A stretch of 64,000 nucleotides of DNA. It comes from Rhodoplanes sp963724735. Lineage in GTDB: Bacteria > Pseudomonadota > Alphaproteobacteria > Rhizobiales > Xanthobacteraceae. The number at the start of each line of letters is the position of its first letter. Position 1 is the first letter of the stretch. The notes below the pieces were generated by a model. The model was not told the origin of the DNA and ran no database searches. It saw nothing but the letters and a program-made list of their open reading frames with translations. The translations under genes were made by a program, and so were the position numbers. Positions 9,595-17,929 of the stretch are shown in pieces. Location of the stretch: contig CAVRVX010000003.1 in NCBI GenBank assembly GCA_963724735.1, positions 62,001 to 126,000 of the forward strand, in the 5' to 3' direction.

Positions 9595-10134
9595 TCACCG
9601 CGACCGCCGCCAGGTTTTCCAGTCCAAGATTTCCGAATGCTCAATCTCGGCGTCCGCCGGTTCTAAGCGGTCGGCGAAGATAACTAGGTTGAGCGCACGC
9701 AGTCGCGCGGTTGGCGCTATAAGAGCACCGAACCCTAAAAAAAAGGCCACATCGCCGATCGCTTGCGTCCGCGCATAATCCAACGCGCCGTAGCTCTTCG
9801 GATCAATCCCGAGGGACTCCAAGATGTGCATTTCCTCCATTCGCAACACATTCTTCACGCGCACGTGTATCCGATGGAGCGAAAATGGAACTGAGGGAAA
9901 CACGGGCTGCCGCGAGAGGTGAAAGTAGACTTCCTCCAACGCGGTCCCGCGATCGAGAGAAGTGTACAAAACGTCGAACGAACCTGGGTCCCAACGCGCG
10001 CCGACCGGAGACGGTTGGAGCGGATCGCGCGTCTCGCGCACGGCGCGCCAGACTTGTCCGTCGAATTCGGTGCGGTCGAATTGGTCGATGGCGTCCAGGA
10101 GCTCGGGGTCGCGCGCCTTTCGACCGTCGCTCAT
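9595..10134 (-). CDS. RES-domain toxin
   Basis: This 179-residue protein has the RES fold: VWRAVRE (the Arg of the name), GARWDPGSFDVLYTSLDRGTALEEVYFHL (Tyr/Glu region), and a C-terminal core. Characterised RES toxins act as NAD+ phosphorylases or glycohydrolases and deplete NAD. The start at 10134 (MSDGRKARDPELL) follows the antitoxin stop by 4 bp, so the pair is co-transcribed. Antitoxin before toxin is the usual RES-Xre order. Confidence 0.85.
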   Translation of the reverse strand: MSDGRKARDPELLDAIDQFDRTEFDGQVWRAVRETRDPLQPSPVGARWDPGSFDVLYTSLDRGTALEEVYFHLSRQPVFPSVPFSLHRIHVRVKNVLRMEEMHILESLGIDPKSYGALDYARTQAIGDVAFFLGFGALIAPTARLRALNLVIFADRLEPADAEIEHSEILDWKTWRRSR

Positions 10135-10138
10135 GGGT

Positions 10139-10486
10139 TCACAAATATCCGCCAGCGTCCATGCGATCGATGACGGCAAGAACTTCTTCGGTCCGATCGT
10201 TGTTGATTAGATCGATCGCGCGTTCGCCGTTGAGCAGCGGATGGCGAGAATGCAGCCAGAGCCGGATTTCGTCCGGCTCGTAAAAGTCTCGGAGCCGTTC
10301 GATGACATAACGCAGATCGCCAATAACCGTTTGGGTCCGCAGCTCGGGCGTCGCCTTGCCTTGCGACCAGCGCGACACCGTCGCGGGCGATACGTCCACG
10401 ATGTTCGCAATGTCTTTGTTCTGCAAGCCACCCCGGTCGCGCAGCTCGTCGAGAACCCTGGCTACTGCGGTTGACATAGCGGTCAC
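10139..10486 (-). CDS. Xre/MbcA/ParS family antitoxin (DUF2384)
   Basis: This 115-residue protein has an N-terminal helix-turn-helix (IANIVDVSPATVSRWSQGKA, about 25-45) and a C-terminal DUF2384 domain ending VLAVIDRMDAGGYL, the partner-binding end of MbcA/Xre antitoxins. The start is GTG at 10486, overlapping the TGA of the upstream broken gene (GTGA), or ATG at 10477. Family members neutralise RES toxins and repress their own operon. The palindromes in the promoter at about 11.8 kb are candidate operators. Confidence 0.85.
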   Translation of the reverse strand: MTAMSTAVARVLDELRDRGGLQNKDIANIVDVSPATVSRWSQGKATPELRTQTVIGDLRYVIERLRDFYEPDEIRLWLHSRHPLLNGERAIDLINNDRTEEVLAVIDRMDAGGYL

Positions 10487-11771
10487 CGCTTCCGAGCTGA
10501 ACCGGGCAAAGAATCCGCACGTCGCTGGAGAGGTGCGGACCTAGGGGCATCGCCTAAGATCTTTTTTAGGTTTTCAAATACCTCAGGCATCCTTTCAAGG
10601 CGTTGGCCTGTTTTAGATAGCGTTTCCTTCAGCGCTTCGTCGTTAATTCTGAGTTTCGCTACGTCGCGTGCGAAGCGATTAGCGCTCGCCAAGTCATGAT
10701 CGAGGAAGTGTTGAACTCGCCGCAAATCAGGTACGGCTGATAGCGCTTGAACCTGTTTATGGCGCTGGTGCAGGTAATGAGCTTTCGGGTCTCTTTGTGT
10801 ATCCTCCCAACCATTTGGACAGCATGATTTATCGTTGCAGCTACAGATTTTCGGCCGCTAGGCGCGGCCAAAATCTGCTCCATCTGCTGTAAGTTAACTA
10901 GGCGGTCTAATCCGGGAACTAAAAACCTTGTCTTGTTACCCCCACCACCCTTCACCTGAGGCTTATCCCACCCCCTTGCATCAAACCGGTCCAATTCAGC
11001 AACGCCGTGTGCAAATCCGCTTGCTGCACCAAAAGCTACGATCGCCAAACCCACGAGGCCAGCGACGCCGTCGACAATGATTGGTTTGTTGAGGCTTAGA
11101 AACTCTGTTACAGCCGCAATGTAACGCCTAGCTCCAATGCCCGTTGCATCCGATCCGAAATCCGAAATCCGAAGCCAAAGATTATCGAACGGAAGGTCTT
11201 TCAAGTTCATCAAAAAGGCTCGCCGCTGCAGGGGGTCACGTAGAGCAGCAAATGTAATCATCAAAGGATAATCGATTGCGATAGTTCGCCCGCCTTCAGC
11301 ATCAAGTTTGCGCCGCAAAGCGATACAGGTTTCGCGGTCCACGGCGAGCTAAGGCGAGTTAGAGTTGAAAAGCATATGGGCCGGAGCCAGAACAACATTA
11401 AATCCGTTTTGCACGGCGCACCGGGCAATCTTTCCAATAATTTCGTAGTTAGGACCTCTTCGAAAGTGTTCAACGGTAAGCGGTCCGTCAGAATCTGCCC
11501 ACGGTGCCGATTTAACGCGTCCTTCAAATCTGCCCAGCGACGATAGTTCAGCGATATTCGTATCAAGAATGATTTCGTGCCTTGTCTCCTTGAGCGACCT
11601 AATGAGCTCACGCTGTTGATTTACGAGAGCGCCTTCCAGAACGACGCTCCCGATGGGCATCCGACCTGCAGCCAATAACTGATCGAACTGGCGGTATTTG
11701 AAGCCCGCACGAACAATATGGCCGATGCGAGAAGGCCTCCCAAAGGGGAAAGGAACGATGTTTTCGCTCAT
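10483..11771 (-). pseudogene. Broken hypothetical gene (about 430 aa) heading the RES-Xre operon
   Basis: Translation starts at ATG 11771 behind AGGAGAATCCGA and reads MSENIVPFPFGRPSRIGHIVRAG. At 11349-11351 an amber codon interrupts the frame (...FNSNSP-stop-LAVDRETCIALRRKL...). The same frame continues downstream with dense coding character (DIAIDYPL-like strand, LPFDNLWLRISDFG). At about 10715-10735 the frame slips by one base and continues as HFLDHDLASANRFARDVAKLR to the TGA at 10483. The whole resembles a TIM-barrel-like protein common near mobile or defence loci, but I do not recognise a function. AT-richer codon use sets it apart from the flanking genes. Either a true pseudogene or two sequencing errors; two independent lesions favour decay. 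Confidence 0.65.
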
Positions 11772-11790
11772 TCGGATTCTCCTAGATTTA

Positions 11791-11819
11791 GATATGCAAT
11801 TTGATTGCAACTATGTCAA
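11791..11819 (-). promoter_or_regulatory. Sigma-70-type promoter of the RES-Xre operon with palindromic operators
   Basis: On the minus strand TTGACA (11814-11819) and CATATC (11791-11796) are 17 bp apart, 20 bp upstream of the first start codon at 11771. The spacer holds the palindrome GCAAT-TTG-ATTGC (11796-11808), and a second, TCAAT-N7-ATTGA (11816-11832), covers the -35. This is the position expected for autorepression by the Xre antitoxin. Confidence 0.6.
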
Positions 11820-12009
11820 TATGTGAAATTGATATGTAATCGATCTGAACGTTTAATGAACACATGTCCGCCGCTTTGCCGGGGCGGAGTACACCGCGCC
11901 GACCCAAAATCGACTGAGTTTTCTGTTTCTTACTCCCATCGAGCGCCGCTATATTCACACGCTTGAGTCGGAGCGGATCGCGCGCTCTTGGGGAAGGAGC
12001 CACGCTGGA

Positions 12010-12801
12010 ATGTGCCGCTGGATCGCCTATCGCGGTGAAACGATTGCGCTCGAGCACTACGTCACGGCGCCCGCGCATTCGCTGATCGCGCAAAGCATCC
12101 ACGCGCTGGAATCGACCGCGAGCACCAATGGCGATGGTTTCGGCCTCGGCTGGTATGGCGACCATCCCGAGCCGGGCCTTTACCGCGAGGTGCGCCCGGC
12201 CTGGTCGGACGAAAACCTGCGCTATCTGTGCCGGCACATTCAGTCGCACCTGTTCTTCGCCCATGTGCGCTCCTCCACCGGCACGCCGACCAACCGGCCG
12301 AATTGCCACCCCTTCGCCTGCGGCCGCTGGCTGTTCATGCATAACGGGGTGATCGGCAACTGGGCGCGGGTGCGCCGCCGGGTGGAGAGCCTTATTCCGG
12401 ATGCGCTCTACGGCTCGCGCACCGGCACCACCGACTCGGAAGCGGTGTTTCTCGCCATCATGGGCGCAGGCGTCGAGCGCGATCCGATCGCCGCCACGTT
12501 GCGGATTCTCGCCACGCTCACGGAGATGGTGAACGAGGAAGATCGACGCGAACCGCTGCGCTTCACCTCGGCGCTGGCCAATGGCCGCGATCTTTACGCC
12601 TTCCGCTACGCCGCCAATGTCCCCGGCAATTCGCTCTACTACCGCGCGGTGGGAAAGGACGTGGTGATCGTGTCGGAACCGCTCGACCACGACCATGCCG
12701 GCTGGATCGAGGTTCCCGAGAACCACATGGTGATCGCGCGCGCCGGCCGGCCGGCCGGCCTCGCGCCGTTCGAACTGGGGGCGTCCGTCGCCGCGGAGTG
12801 A
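12010..12801 (+). CDS. Class II glutamine amidotransferase domain protein
   Basis: This 263-residue protein has Cys2 as N-terminal nucleophile after Met removal (MCRWIAYRG), the STNGDGFGLGWYG block and the FAHVRSSTGTPTNRPNCHPF block of Ntn-type class II amidotransferases (YafJ/EgtC group). Such domains release ammonia from glutamine or a gamma-glutamyl compound. No synthetase domain is fused. GGAAGGAG lies upstream of the ATG. The gene is convergent with the molybdopterin oxidoreductase. The true substrate is unknown. Confidence 0.85.
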   Translation: MCRWIAYRGETIALEHYVTAPAHSLIAQSIHALESTASTNGDGFGLGWYGDHPEPGLYREVRPAWSDENLRYLCRHIQSHLFFAHVRSSTGTPTNRPNCHPFACGRWLFMHNGVIGNWARVRRRVESLIPDALYGSRTGTTDSEAVFLAIMGAGVERDPIAATLRILATLTEMVNEEDRREPLRFTSALANGRDLYAFRYAANVPGNSLYYRAVGKDVVIVSEPLDHDHAGWIEVPENHMVIARAGRPAGLAPFELGASVAAE

Positions 12802-12813
12802 CGGTGTCTCGGC

Positions 12814-13590
12814 TTACAGCCCGCTGAACCAGTTGTAGTTCTGGTTCTCCCAATAGCCGCCGCGATCCTCGTTGGTGACCTCCATCGCGATCACGTATTT
12901 CGGATTCTTGAAGCCGAGCTTGGTCGGCATGCGGATCTTCATCGGGAAGCCATAGGCGCGCGGCAGGATGTCGTCTTCGAACTTGAATGTCATCTGCGTC
13001 TGCGGATGCAGCGCGGTCGGCATGTCGATCGTGTTGGTGTAGCCTTCGGCGCAGCGGAACCAGACATATTTCGCCCGCGTGTCGGCGCCGATGCGGCGCA
13101 GGAACTCGCGCAACGGACAACCGGTCCAGCTGCCGATCGCGCTCCAGCCCTCGACGCAGACATGCCGCGTGATCTGCTTCTCCTGCGGCAGCGCATAAAG
13201 CTCGGCGAGCGTCCACGGCTTCTTGTTGTCGACGAGCCCGCCGACCTCGAGCGCATAATCGGCCGCGTCCACTTCGGGCGCTTCGTCCTCGTCGTAATAG
13301 GCGTTGAACGGGAACGGCCGCGTGATCGCGCTTTCCGGATAGGTCGGCGCGAGCTTCGTCGGGCTGAACAGGAACGCCTGCACGCGGTCATTGAAGCGCG
13401 ACACCACGCGCAGCGCGCTCTCCGCCGAGTCGCTGTCGACGATGTCGCAGCCGGTGAGGAAGGCAAGCGCGCCGACGCTCGCAGCCCCGCGCAGGAACAA
13501 GCGCCGCGACGGCTCGGGCATGAGCTTGCCCGCGTCCTTGACCAACAGCCGCGGATCGACGCCGGTGATCGGTTTGCGGTTGCGCGCCAT
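12814..13590 (-). CDS. Molybdopterin-dependent oxidoreductase (SUOX/MsrP fold), Tat-exported
   Basis: This 258-residue protein has an N-terminal twin-arginine signal (SRRLFLRGAASVGALAFLTGC, about 29-49; the Cys could be a lipobox Cys). The oxidoreductase molybdopterin-binding domain has the Mo-ligating Cys in HVCVEGWSAIGSWTG. Members are periplasmic oxidases or reductases of sulfur compounds. The start is ATG 13590, which leaves a full Tat signal. The gene follows a cytochrome b gene by 17 bp; that protein is its likely electron partner in the membrane. Confidence 0.9.
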   Translation of the reverse strand: MARNRKPITGVDPRLLVKDAGKLMPEPSRRLFLRGAASVGALAFLTGCDIVDSDSAESALRVVSRFNDRVQAFLFSPTKLAPTYPESAITRPFPFNAYYDEDEAPEVDAADYALEVGGLVDNKKPWTLAELYALPQEKQITRHVCVEGWSAIGSWTGCPLREFLRRIGADTRAKYVWFRCAEGYTNTIDMPTALHPQTQMTFKFEDDILPRAYGFPMKIRMPTKLGFKNPKYVIAMEVTNEDRGGYWENQNYNWFSGL

Positions 13591-13607
13591 GATGCTCTCC
13601 TGTCCGT

Positions 13608-14258
13608 TCAGCACCCGCGGATCATCGCGCGCAGGCTCTTCGGCACGATCAGCGCGAGCGCGACATGCACGACGAGAAAGCCGGTGATCGCCGCCATCGC
13701 GCAAAAATGCACGTAACGGGCAAAGTCGTAGCCGCCGAATAGCGCCGTCAGCTCCTGGAACTGGACCGGCTTCCAGATCGCCAAGCCGGACAGGACGATG
13801 ACGAAGCCTGCGCCGATCACCCCGGCATAGAGAAGCTTCTGCACCGCGTTGTAGACCGAAAGATCCTCATGCGAGAGCCGGCCGGTCAACGCCGCGCCGA
13901 GATCGGACGCGACCTCGCGCGCGCGGATTGGCAACAGCTTGCGCCGGAAGCGGCCGGTGAGAACGCCGAGCGAAACGTAGAAAACGCCGTTCACGACAAG
14001 CAGCCACATCGCCGCGAAGTGCCAGAGCAGCGCGCCGGCAAGCCCGCGCCCGAGCGTGATCCCATAGGGGAACTCGAACGGGAACAGCGGCGACGCATTG
14101 TAGATGCGCCAGCCCGAGCCGATCATCACCAGCATGGCCAACGCATTGATCCAGTGCGTGACCCGCACCCAGGCGGGATGGATGAGGCTGGCCCGTCCGG
14201 CAGCCGCGCTTTCGCTCGATGCGGACGCTGCCGTCATGCTTTCGGTGCTCATGGGCAT
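13608..14258 (-). CDS. Cytochrome b561-type membrane subunit
   Basis: This 216-residue protein has four hydrophobic segments (about 30-55, 85-105, 140-165, 185-210) with heme-ligand candidates: His in HPAWVRVTHWIN, His in LLWHFAAMW, and His in YVHFCAM and FLVVHVALA. It belongs to the prokaryotic cytochrome b561 group that anchors molybdopterin oxidoreductases. It is the first gene of a two-gene operon with the Tat-exported enzyme. The start is ATG 14258, or ATG 14252 six bases downstream. Confidence 0.88.
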   Translation of the reverse strand: MPMSTESMTAASASSESAAAGRASLIHPAWVRVTHWINALAMLVMIGSGWRIYNASPLFPFEFPYGITLGRGLAGALLWHFAAMWLLVVNGVFYVSLGVLTGRFRRKLLPIRAREVASDLGAALTGRLSHEDLSVYNAVQKLLYAGVIGAGFVIVLSGLAIWKPVQFQELTALFGGYDFARYVHFCAMAAITGFLVVHVALALIVPKSLRAMIRGC

Positions 14259-14443
14259 CCTCGTCGATCCGCGCGCCCGAAACCCGCGCTGCGCCCTCTA
14301 ATTACGGCTGAGGCTGCGAAATGTTACCGATCGGGCGGCGCGAACGCCTCACGATGGCGTAACCTATGCCCCGCCGGCTCACACGCCGGCGTGAGGGCGG
14401 CGGCGTGCTAGGCGCCGCCGCCCCTCTGCGATCATGCCGCCGA

Positions 14444-15028
14444 TCACATCGGCAGAAGCACGGTGTCGATGACGTGGATCACGCCGTTCGACTGCAGCAC
14501 GTCGGCGATGGTGACGGTCGCGACGTCGCCCTTGCCGTCGGTGATGGTGAGCTTGCCGGGACCGGCCTGCTTGACCGTGAGCTCCTCGCCCTGGACGGTT
14601 TTAAGCTTGGCCCAGCCCTCGCCGTCCTTGACCGCCTTCATCAGGCCGGTCGCCGTCAGCCGGCCGGGAACGACGTGATAAGTCAGGATCTTGGTCAAGG
14701 TCGGCTTGTTCTCCGGCTTGACCAGACTGTCGACGGTGCCCGCCGGCAGCTTGTCGAAGGCCGCGTTGGTCGGCGCGAACACGGTGAACGGACCGGCGCC
14801 TCGCAGCGTATCGACGAGGCCGGCCGCCTTCACCGCCGCGACCAGGGTCGTGTGATCCTTGGAGTTCACGGCGTTCTGGATGATGTTCTTGGACGGGTAC
14901 ATCGGCGCGCCGCCGACATTCACGGTCTTTTCCTTGCCGTTCATCTTGTCCTGCGCGGCGGCGGGAACAATGGCGGCGCCCGAAAGCAGGACGAGCGCGG
15001 CGGCGAACAGCGTCAGACGCTTGGACAT
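14444..15028 (-). CDS. Secreted fasciclin (FAS1) domain protein
   Basis: This 194-residue protein has a cleavable signal peptide (SKRLTLFAAALVLLSGAAIVPAAAQ) and one FAS1 domain with the H1 region GPFTVFAPTNAAFDKLP, the YHVVPGR strand and the H2 region NGVIHVIDTVLLP. FAS1 proteins act in adhesion or as extracytoplasmic binding modules. The start at 15028 is fixed by the signal peptide and an AGGAGAAC ribosome site. Downstream it faces the cytochrome b operon. Confidence 0.9.
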   Translation of the reverse strand: MSKRLTLFAAALVLLSGAAIVPAAAQDKMNGKEKTVNVGGAPMYPSKNIIQNAVNSKDHTTLVAAVKAAGLVDTLRGAGPFTVFAPTNAAFDKLPAGTVDSLVKPENKPTLTKILTYHVVPGRLTATGLMKAVKDGEGWAKLKTVQGEELTVKQAGPGKLTITDGKGDVATVTIADVLQSNGVIHVIDTVLLPM

Positions 15029-15123
15029 CGAAGTTCTCCTCGTTTGGTACAATGGCGTGAGACGGCGCACCGCCACGGGCGGGACGTCCGGAGACGAGAT
15101 CTGTCGCGCGACCTGGCAGGCCG

Positions 15124-15197
15124 GACGAACCGTTCGTCGTCGGGCCGAATTACGGGGCTTGTGGCCGCGGGTTTCACCGCCGACGAAATTTTCGTCG
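15124..15197. promoter_or_regulatory. Pair of identical palindromes GACGAA-N3-TTCGTC
   Basis: Two copies of the same 15-bp palindrome lie at 15124-15138 (spacer CCG) and 15182-15196 (spacer ATT), centres 58 bp apart. The second extends to 17 bp (15181-15197). They lie between the fasciclin gene (start 15028, leftward) and lepA (rightward) and look like operator sites of an unknown dimeric regulator. Confidence 0.45.
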
Positions 15198-15203
15198 CGT
15201 TCG

Positions 15204-15347
15204 CCTCTCCCCGGTGGGGAGAGGCCGGAGAGCGATCGAGTGCAACGAGATGCGAGCCGGGTGAGGGGGACACTGACTCAGCAGCAACCCCCTCACCCGG
15301 AGTCCGCGCTGCACTTGGACTCCGACCTCTCCCCCAACGGGGAGAGG
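15204..15347. repeat. Palindromic repeat, CCTCTCCCC / GGGGAGAGG family
   Basis: The element opens with CCTCTCCCC-GGT-GGGGAGAGG and closes with CCTCTCCCCCAACGGGGAGAGG, with GGGTGAGGGG / CCCCTCACCC and TCGGAGTCC-like arms between. The same family sits inside cobN (38028-38148). A simpler relative follows cobC (48467-48522). It can fold as a long hairpin and fills most of the fasciclin-lepA gap. Confidence 0.75.
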
Positions 15348-15452
15348 TTGCAGAGCTGACGTCGCCGGGGACGGGGATGCGGGTTGCGCCGTCCAGCCGA
15401 CGACCCATCCGCCGCGCTTCCCTCAAAGGCCAAGCATTGCTACATGCGGGGC

Positions 15453-17264
15453 ATGACCGCGCGTCCCCTGCAAAACATCCGCAATTTTTCGATCGTTGCG
15501 CATATCGACCACGGCAAATCGACGCTCGCCGACCGGCTGATCCAGATCACCGGCGGCCTCACCGAGCGCGAAATGGCCGGGCGCGAGCAGGTGCTCGATT
15601 CGATGGACATCGAGCGCGAGCGCGGCATCACCATCAAGGCGCAGACCGTGCGGCTTGCCTATCGCGCGCGCGACGGCAAGGACTACATCCTCAATCTGAT
15701 CGACACGCCCGGGCATGTCGATTTCGCCTACGAGGTGAACCGCTCGCTCGCCGCCTGCGAGGGCTCGCTGCTGGTGGTCGATGCGAGCCAGGGCGTGGAG
15801 GCGCAGACGCTCGCCAATGTCTACCAGGCGATCGAGAACAATCACGAGGTCGTGCCGGTCCTCAACAAGATCGACCTGCCCGCGGCGGAGCCGGAGAAGG
15901 TCAAGCAGCAGATCGAGGACGTGATCGGGCTCGACGCCGCGCACGCGATCCTCATCTCCGCCAAGACCGGGCTCAACATCGAGGCGGTGCTGGAAGCGAT
16001 CGTCACCCGCCTTCCGCCGCCCAAGGGCGATCCCGACGCGCCGCTCAAGGCGCTGCTGGTCGATAGCTGGTACAATTCCTATCTCGGCGTGGTCGTGCTG
16101 GTGCGCATCGTCGACGGCGCGATCAAGCGCGGCCAGCGTATCCGCCTGATGGGCACCGGCGCGTCGTACGAGGTGGACCGCGTCGGCGTGTTCACCCCGA
16201 AGATGCAGGACGCGACCGAGCTCGGGCCCGGCGAGATCGGCTTCATCACCGCGTCGATCAAGGACGTGGCCGACACCCGCGTGGGCGACACCATCACCGA
16301 CGAGAGGAAACCCGCGGCCGCGCCGCTGCCCGGCTTCCGCCCGGCGGTGCCGGTGGTGTTCTGCGGCCTATTTCCGGTGGACGCCGCCGACTTCGAGGAT
16401 TTGCGCGCGGCGATGGGCAAGCTGCGCCTCAACGATGCGAGCTTCACCTATGAGATGGAGACTTCCGCGGCGCTCGGCTTCGGCTTCCGCTGCGGCTTCC
16501 TCGGGCTGTTGCATCTCGAGATCATCCAGGAGCGGCTCGCGCGCGAGTTCAATCTCGACCTGATCGCGACCGCGCCCTCGGTGATCTACAAAATGACTTT
16601 GACCGACGGCGGCGAGATCGAGATTCACAATCCGGTCGATATGCCGGACGTGGTGAAGATCAAGGAAATCCACGAGCCGTGGATCCGCGCGACCATCCTC
16701 ACGCCCGACGACTATCTCGGCAGCGTGCTGAAGCTGTGCCAGGACCGGCGCGGCGTGCAGGTGGACCTCTCCTATGTCGGCGCGCGGGCGCTGGTGAAAT
16801 ACGAGCTGCCGCTCAACGAGGTGGTGTTCGATTTCTACGACCGGCTGAAGTCGGTGTCGAAGGGCTACGCCTCGTTCGACTATCACCTCACCGACTTTCG
16901 GCCGGCCGATCTCGTGAAGATGCAGATTCTGGTCAACGGCGAGCCGGTCGACGCACTCGCCATGCTGGTGCATCGGACCCGCGCGGAAAACCGCGGCCGC
17001 GCCATGGTGGAGAAGCTGAAGGAGCTGATCCCGCCGCACATGTTCCAGATTCCGATCCAGGCGGCGATCGGCGGAAAGATCATCGCGCGCGAAACCGTGC
17101 GCGCCTTCCGCAAGGACGTGACCGCGAAATGTTACGGCGGCGACGTCACGCGCAAGCGCAAATTGTTAGAGAAGCAGAAGGAAGGCAAAAAGCGCATGCG
17201 CCAGTTCGGCAAGGTCGACATCCCCCAGGAGGCCTTTATCGCCGCGCTCAAGGTGGATGTGTGA
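15453..17264 (+). CDS. lepA: Elongation factor 4 (LepA)
   Basis: This 603-residue translational GTPase has G1 in IVAHIDHGKSTLADRL, G3 DTPGHVDF, G4 NKIDLP, and the LepA C-terminal tail ending KGKKRMRQFGKVDIP-type sequence. EF4 acts on stalled ribosomes, probably by back-translocation. The start ATG 15453 gives the family's usual N-terminus (MTARPLQNIRNFSIVAHIDHG). The last 58 codons are present a second time downstream at 17721-17892. Confidence 0.97.
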   Translation: MTARPLQNIRNFSIVAHIDHGKSTLADRLIQITGGLTEREMAGREQVLDSMDIERERGITIKAQTVRLAYRARDGKDYILNLIDTPGHVDFAYEVNRSLAACEGSLLVVDASQGVEAQTLANVYQAIENNHEVVPVLNKIDLPAAEPEKVKQQIEDVIGLDAAHAILISAKTGLNIEAVLEAIVTRLPPPKGDPDAPLKALLVDSWYNSYLGVVVLVRIVDGAIKRGQRIRLMGTGASYEVDRVGVFTPKMQDATELGPGEIGFITASIKDVADTRVGDTITDERKPAAAPLPGFRPAVPVVFCGLFPVDAADFEDLRAAMGKLRLNDASFTYEMETSAALGFGFRCGFLGLLHLEIIQERLAREFNLDLIATAPSVIYKMTLTDGGEIEIHNPVDMPDVVKIKEIHEPWIRATILTPDDYLGSVLKLCQDRRGVQVDLSYVGARALVKYELPLNEVVFDFYDRLKSVSKGYASFDYHLTDFRPADLVKMQILVNGEPVDALAMLVHRTRAENRGRAMVEKLKELIPPHMFQIPIQAAIGGKIIARETVRAFRKDVTAKCYGGDVTRKRKLLEKQKEGKKRMRQFGKVDIPQEAFIAALKVDV

Positions 17265-17295
17265 CACCCGCGGTCATTGAAGAGGCTCGATCCGC

Positions 17296-17392
17296 CCTCG
17301 TCCTGAGGAGGGCGCGGAACGCGCCCGTCTCGAAGGGCGGAGGCGGCCCATCCTTCGAGACGCGCACCTTCGGAGCGCTCCTCAGGATGAGG
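17296..17392. repeat. Imperfect inverted repeat (CTCGTCCTGAGGAG... / ...CTCCTCAGGATGAGG)
   Basis: The outer arms CCTCGTCCTGAGGAGGGCGC and GCGCTCCTCAGGATGAGG pair, and inside them CGTCTCGAAGGGCGG pairs with CCATCCTTCGAGACG. This is a long hairpin-forming intergenic element of the type dispersed in Bradyrhizobium/Rhodopseudomonas relatives. It separates lepA from the DUF2283 gene. Confidence 0.7.
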
Positions 17393-17512
17393 CCGAGAGA
17401 GCTTGCTCGACGGTGCGCCGGCATCATCCCCGCTCCGCATCGTTTGCGTCGAAACCGAGCAAGAGATTCGTGTTCTGACTGCGTTCTTCGACAGGGATGC
17501 GCGGAAGCCGTC

Positions 17513-17707
17513 ATGACACCGACCGTCAAATATCGGTCCGAGGACAATGCGGCCTACATCCGTCTGTCGCAGCAGAAGATCGTCGACAGCGCCGAGGTCG
17601 CTCCGGATGTCGTATTCGACTACGACGCAGAAGGCCGCATCGTCGGTATCGAATTGCTCGATGCGAGGGCCCAGCTTCCTCCTGAGCTTCTTGTGGAAGC
17701 AGCCTGA
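17513..17707 (+). CDS. DUF2283 family small protein
   Basis: This 64-residue protein, MTPTVKYRSEDNAAYIRLS... with DVVFDYDAEGRIVGIELLDA, matches the DUF2283 pattern (YD-x-E-G-x-IVGIEIL-A). Function unknown; members often occur in accessory DNA next to small toxin-antitoxin-like genes. It sits between a repeat and the duplicated lepA tail. Confidence 0.8.
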   Translation: MTPTVKYRSEDNAAYIRLSQQKIVDSAEVAPDVVFDYDAEGRIVGIELLDARAQLPPELLVEAA

Positions 17708-17720
17708 AGACAACGCCTTT

Positions 17721-17892
17721 GCGCGAGACCGTGCGCGCCTTCCGCAAGGACGTGACCGCGAAATGCTATGGCGGCGACGTGACGCGCAAGCTGCTCGAGA
17801 AGCAAAAGGAAGGCAAGAAGCGCACGCGCCAGTTCGGCAAGGTCGACATCCCCCAGGAAGCCTTCATCGCCGCGCTCAAGGTGGATGTGTGA
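17721..17892 (+). pseudogene. Second, diverged copy of the lepA 3' end
   Basis: This stretch encodes RETVRAFRKDVTAKCYGGDV...KVDIPQEAFIAALKVDV, the last 56-58 codons of LepA, up to the same stop. It differs from the functional copy (17090-17264) at several synonymous sites, lacks two codons (RKRKLL becomes RKLL) and has Thr for Met in KKRMRQ. It has no start or 5' part. Such an arrangement fits insertion of DNA at the lepA 3' end, leaving the displaced old tail, or recombination with a relative's lepA. Confidence 0.85.
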
Positions 17893-17929
17893 GGGGGGCG
17901 CGCGTGCTCTAACGACACAGGTTTAATTG

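Noticed and set aside
15204..15347. Repeated palindromes considered as a CRISPR array
   Set aside because: Arms differ in spacing, there are no regular spacers, and the same element occurs singly elsewhere, including inside cobN.
14366..16066. A 566-codon frame spanning the fasciclin gene and the lepA start on the plus strand
   Set aside because: It runs antisense to a signal-peptide protein and out of frame with lepA, through a repeat; no conserved motif.
17721..17912. The lepA-tail copy considered as a functional small gene
   Set aside because: It lacks any start with a ribosome site and is only the C-terminal tail of LepA.
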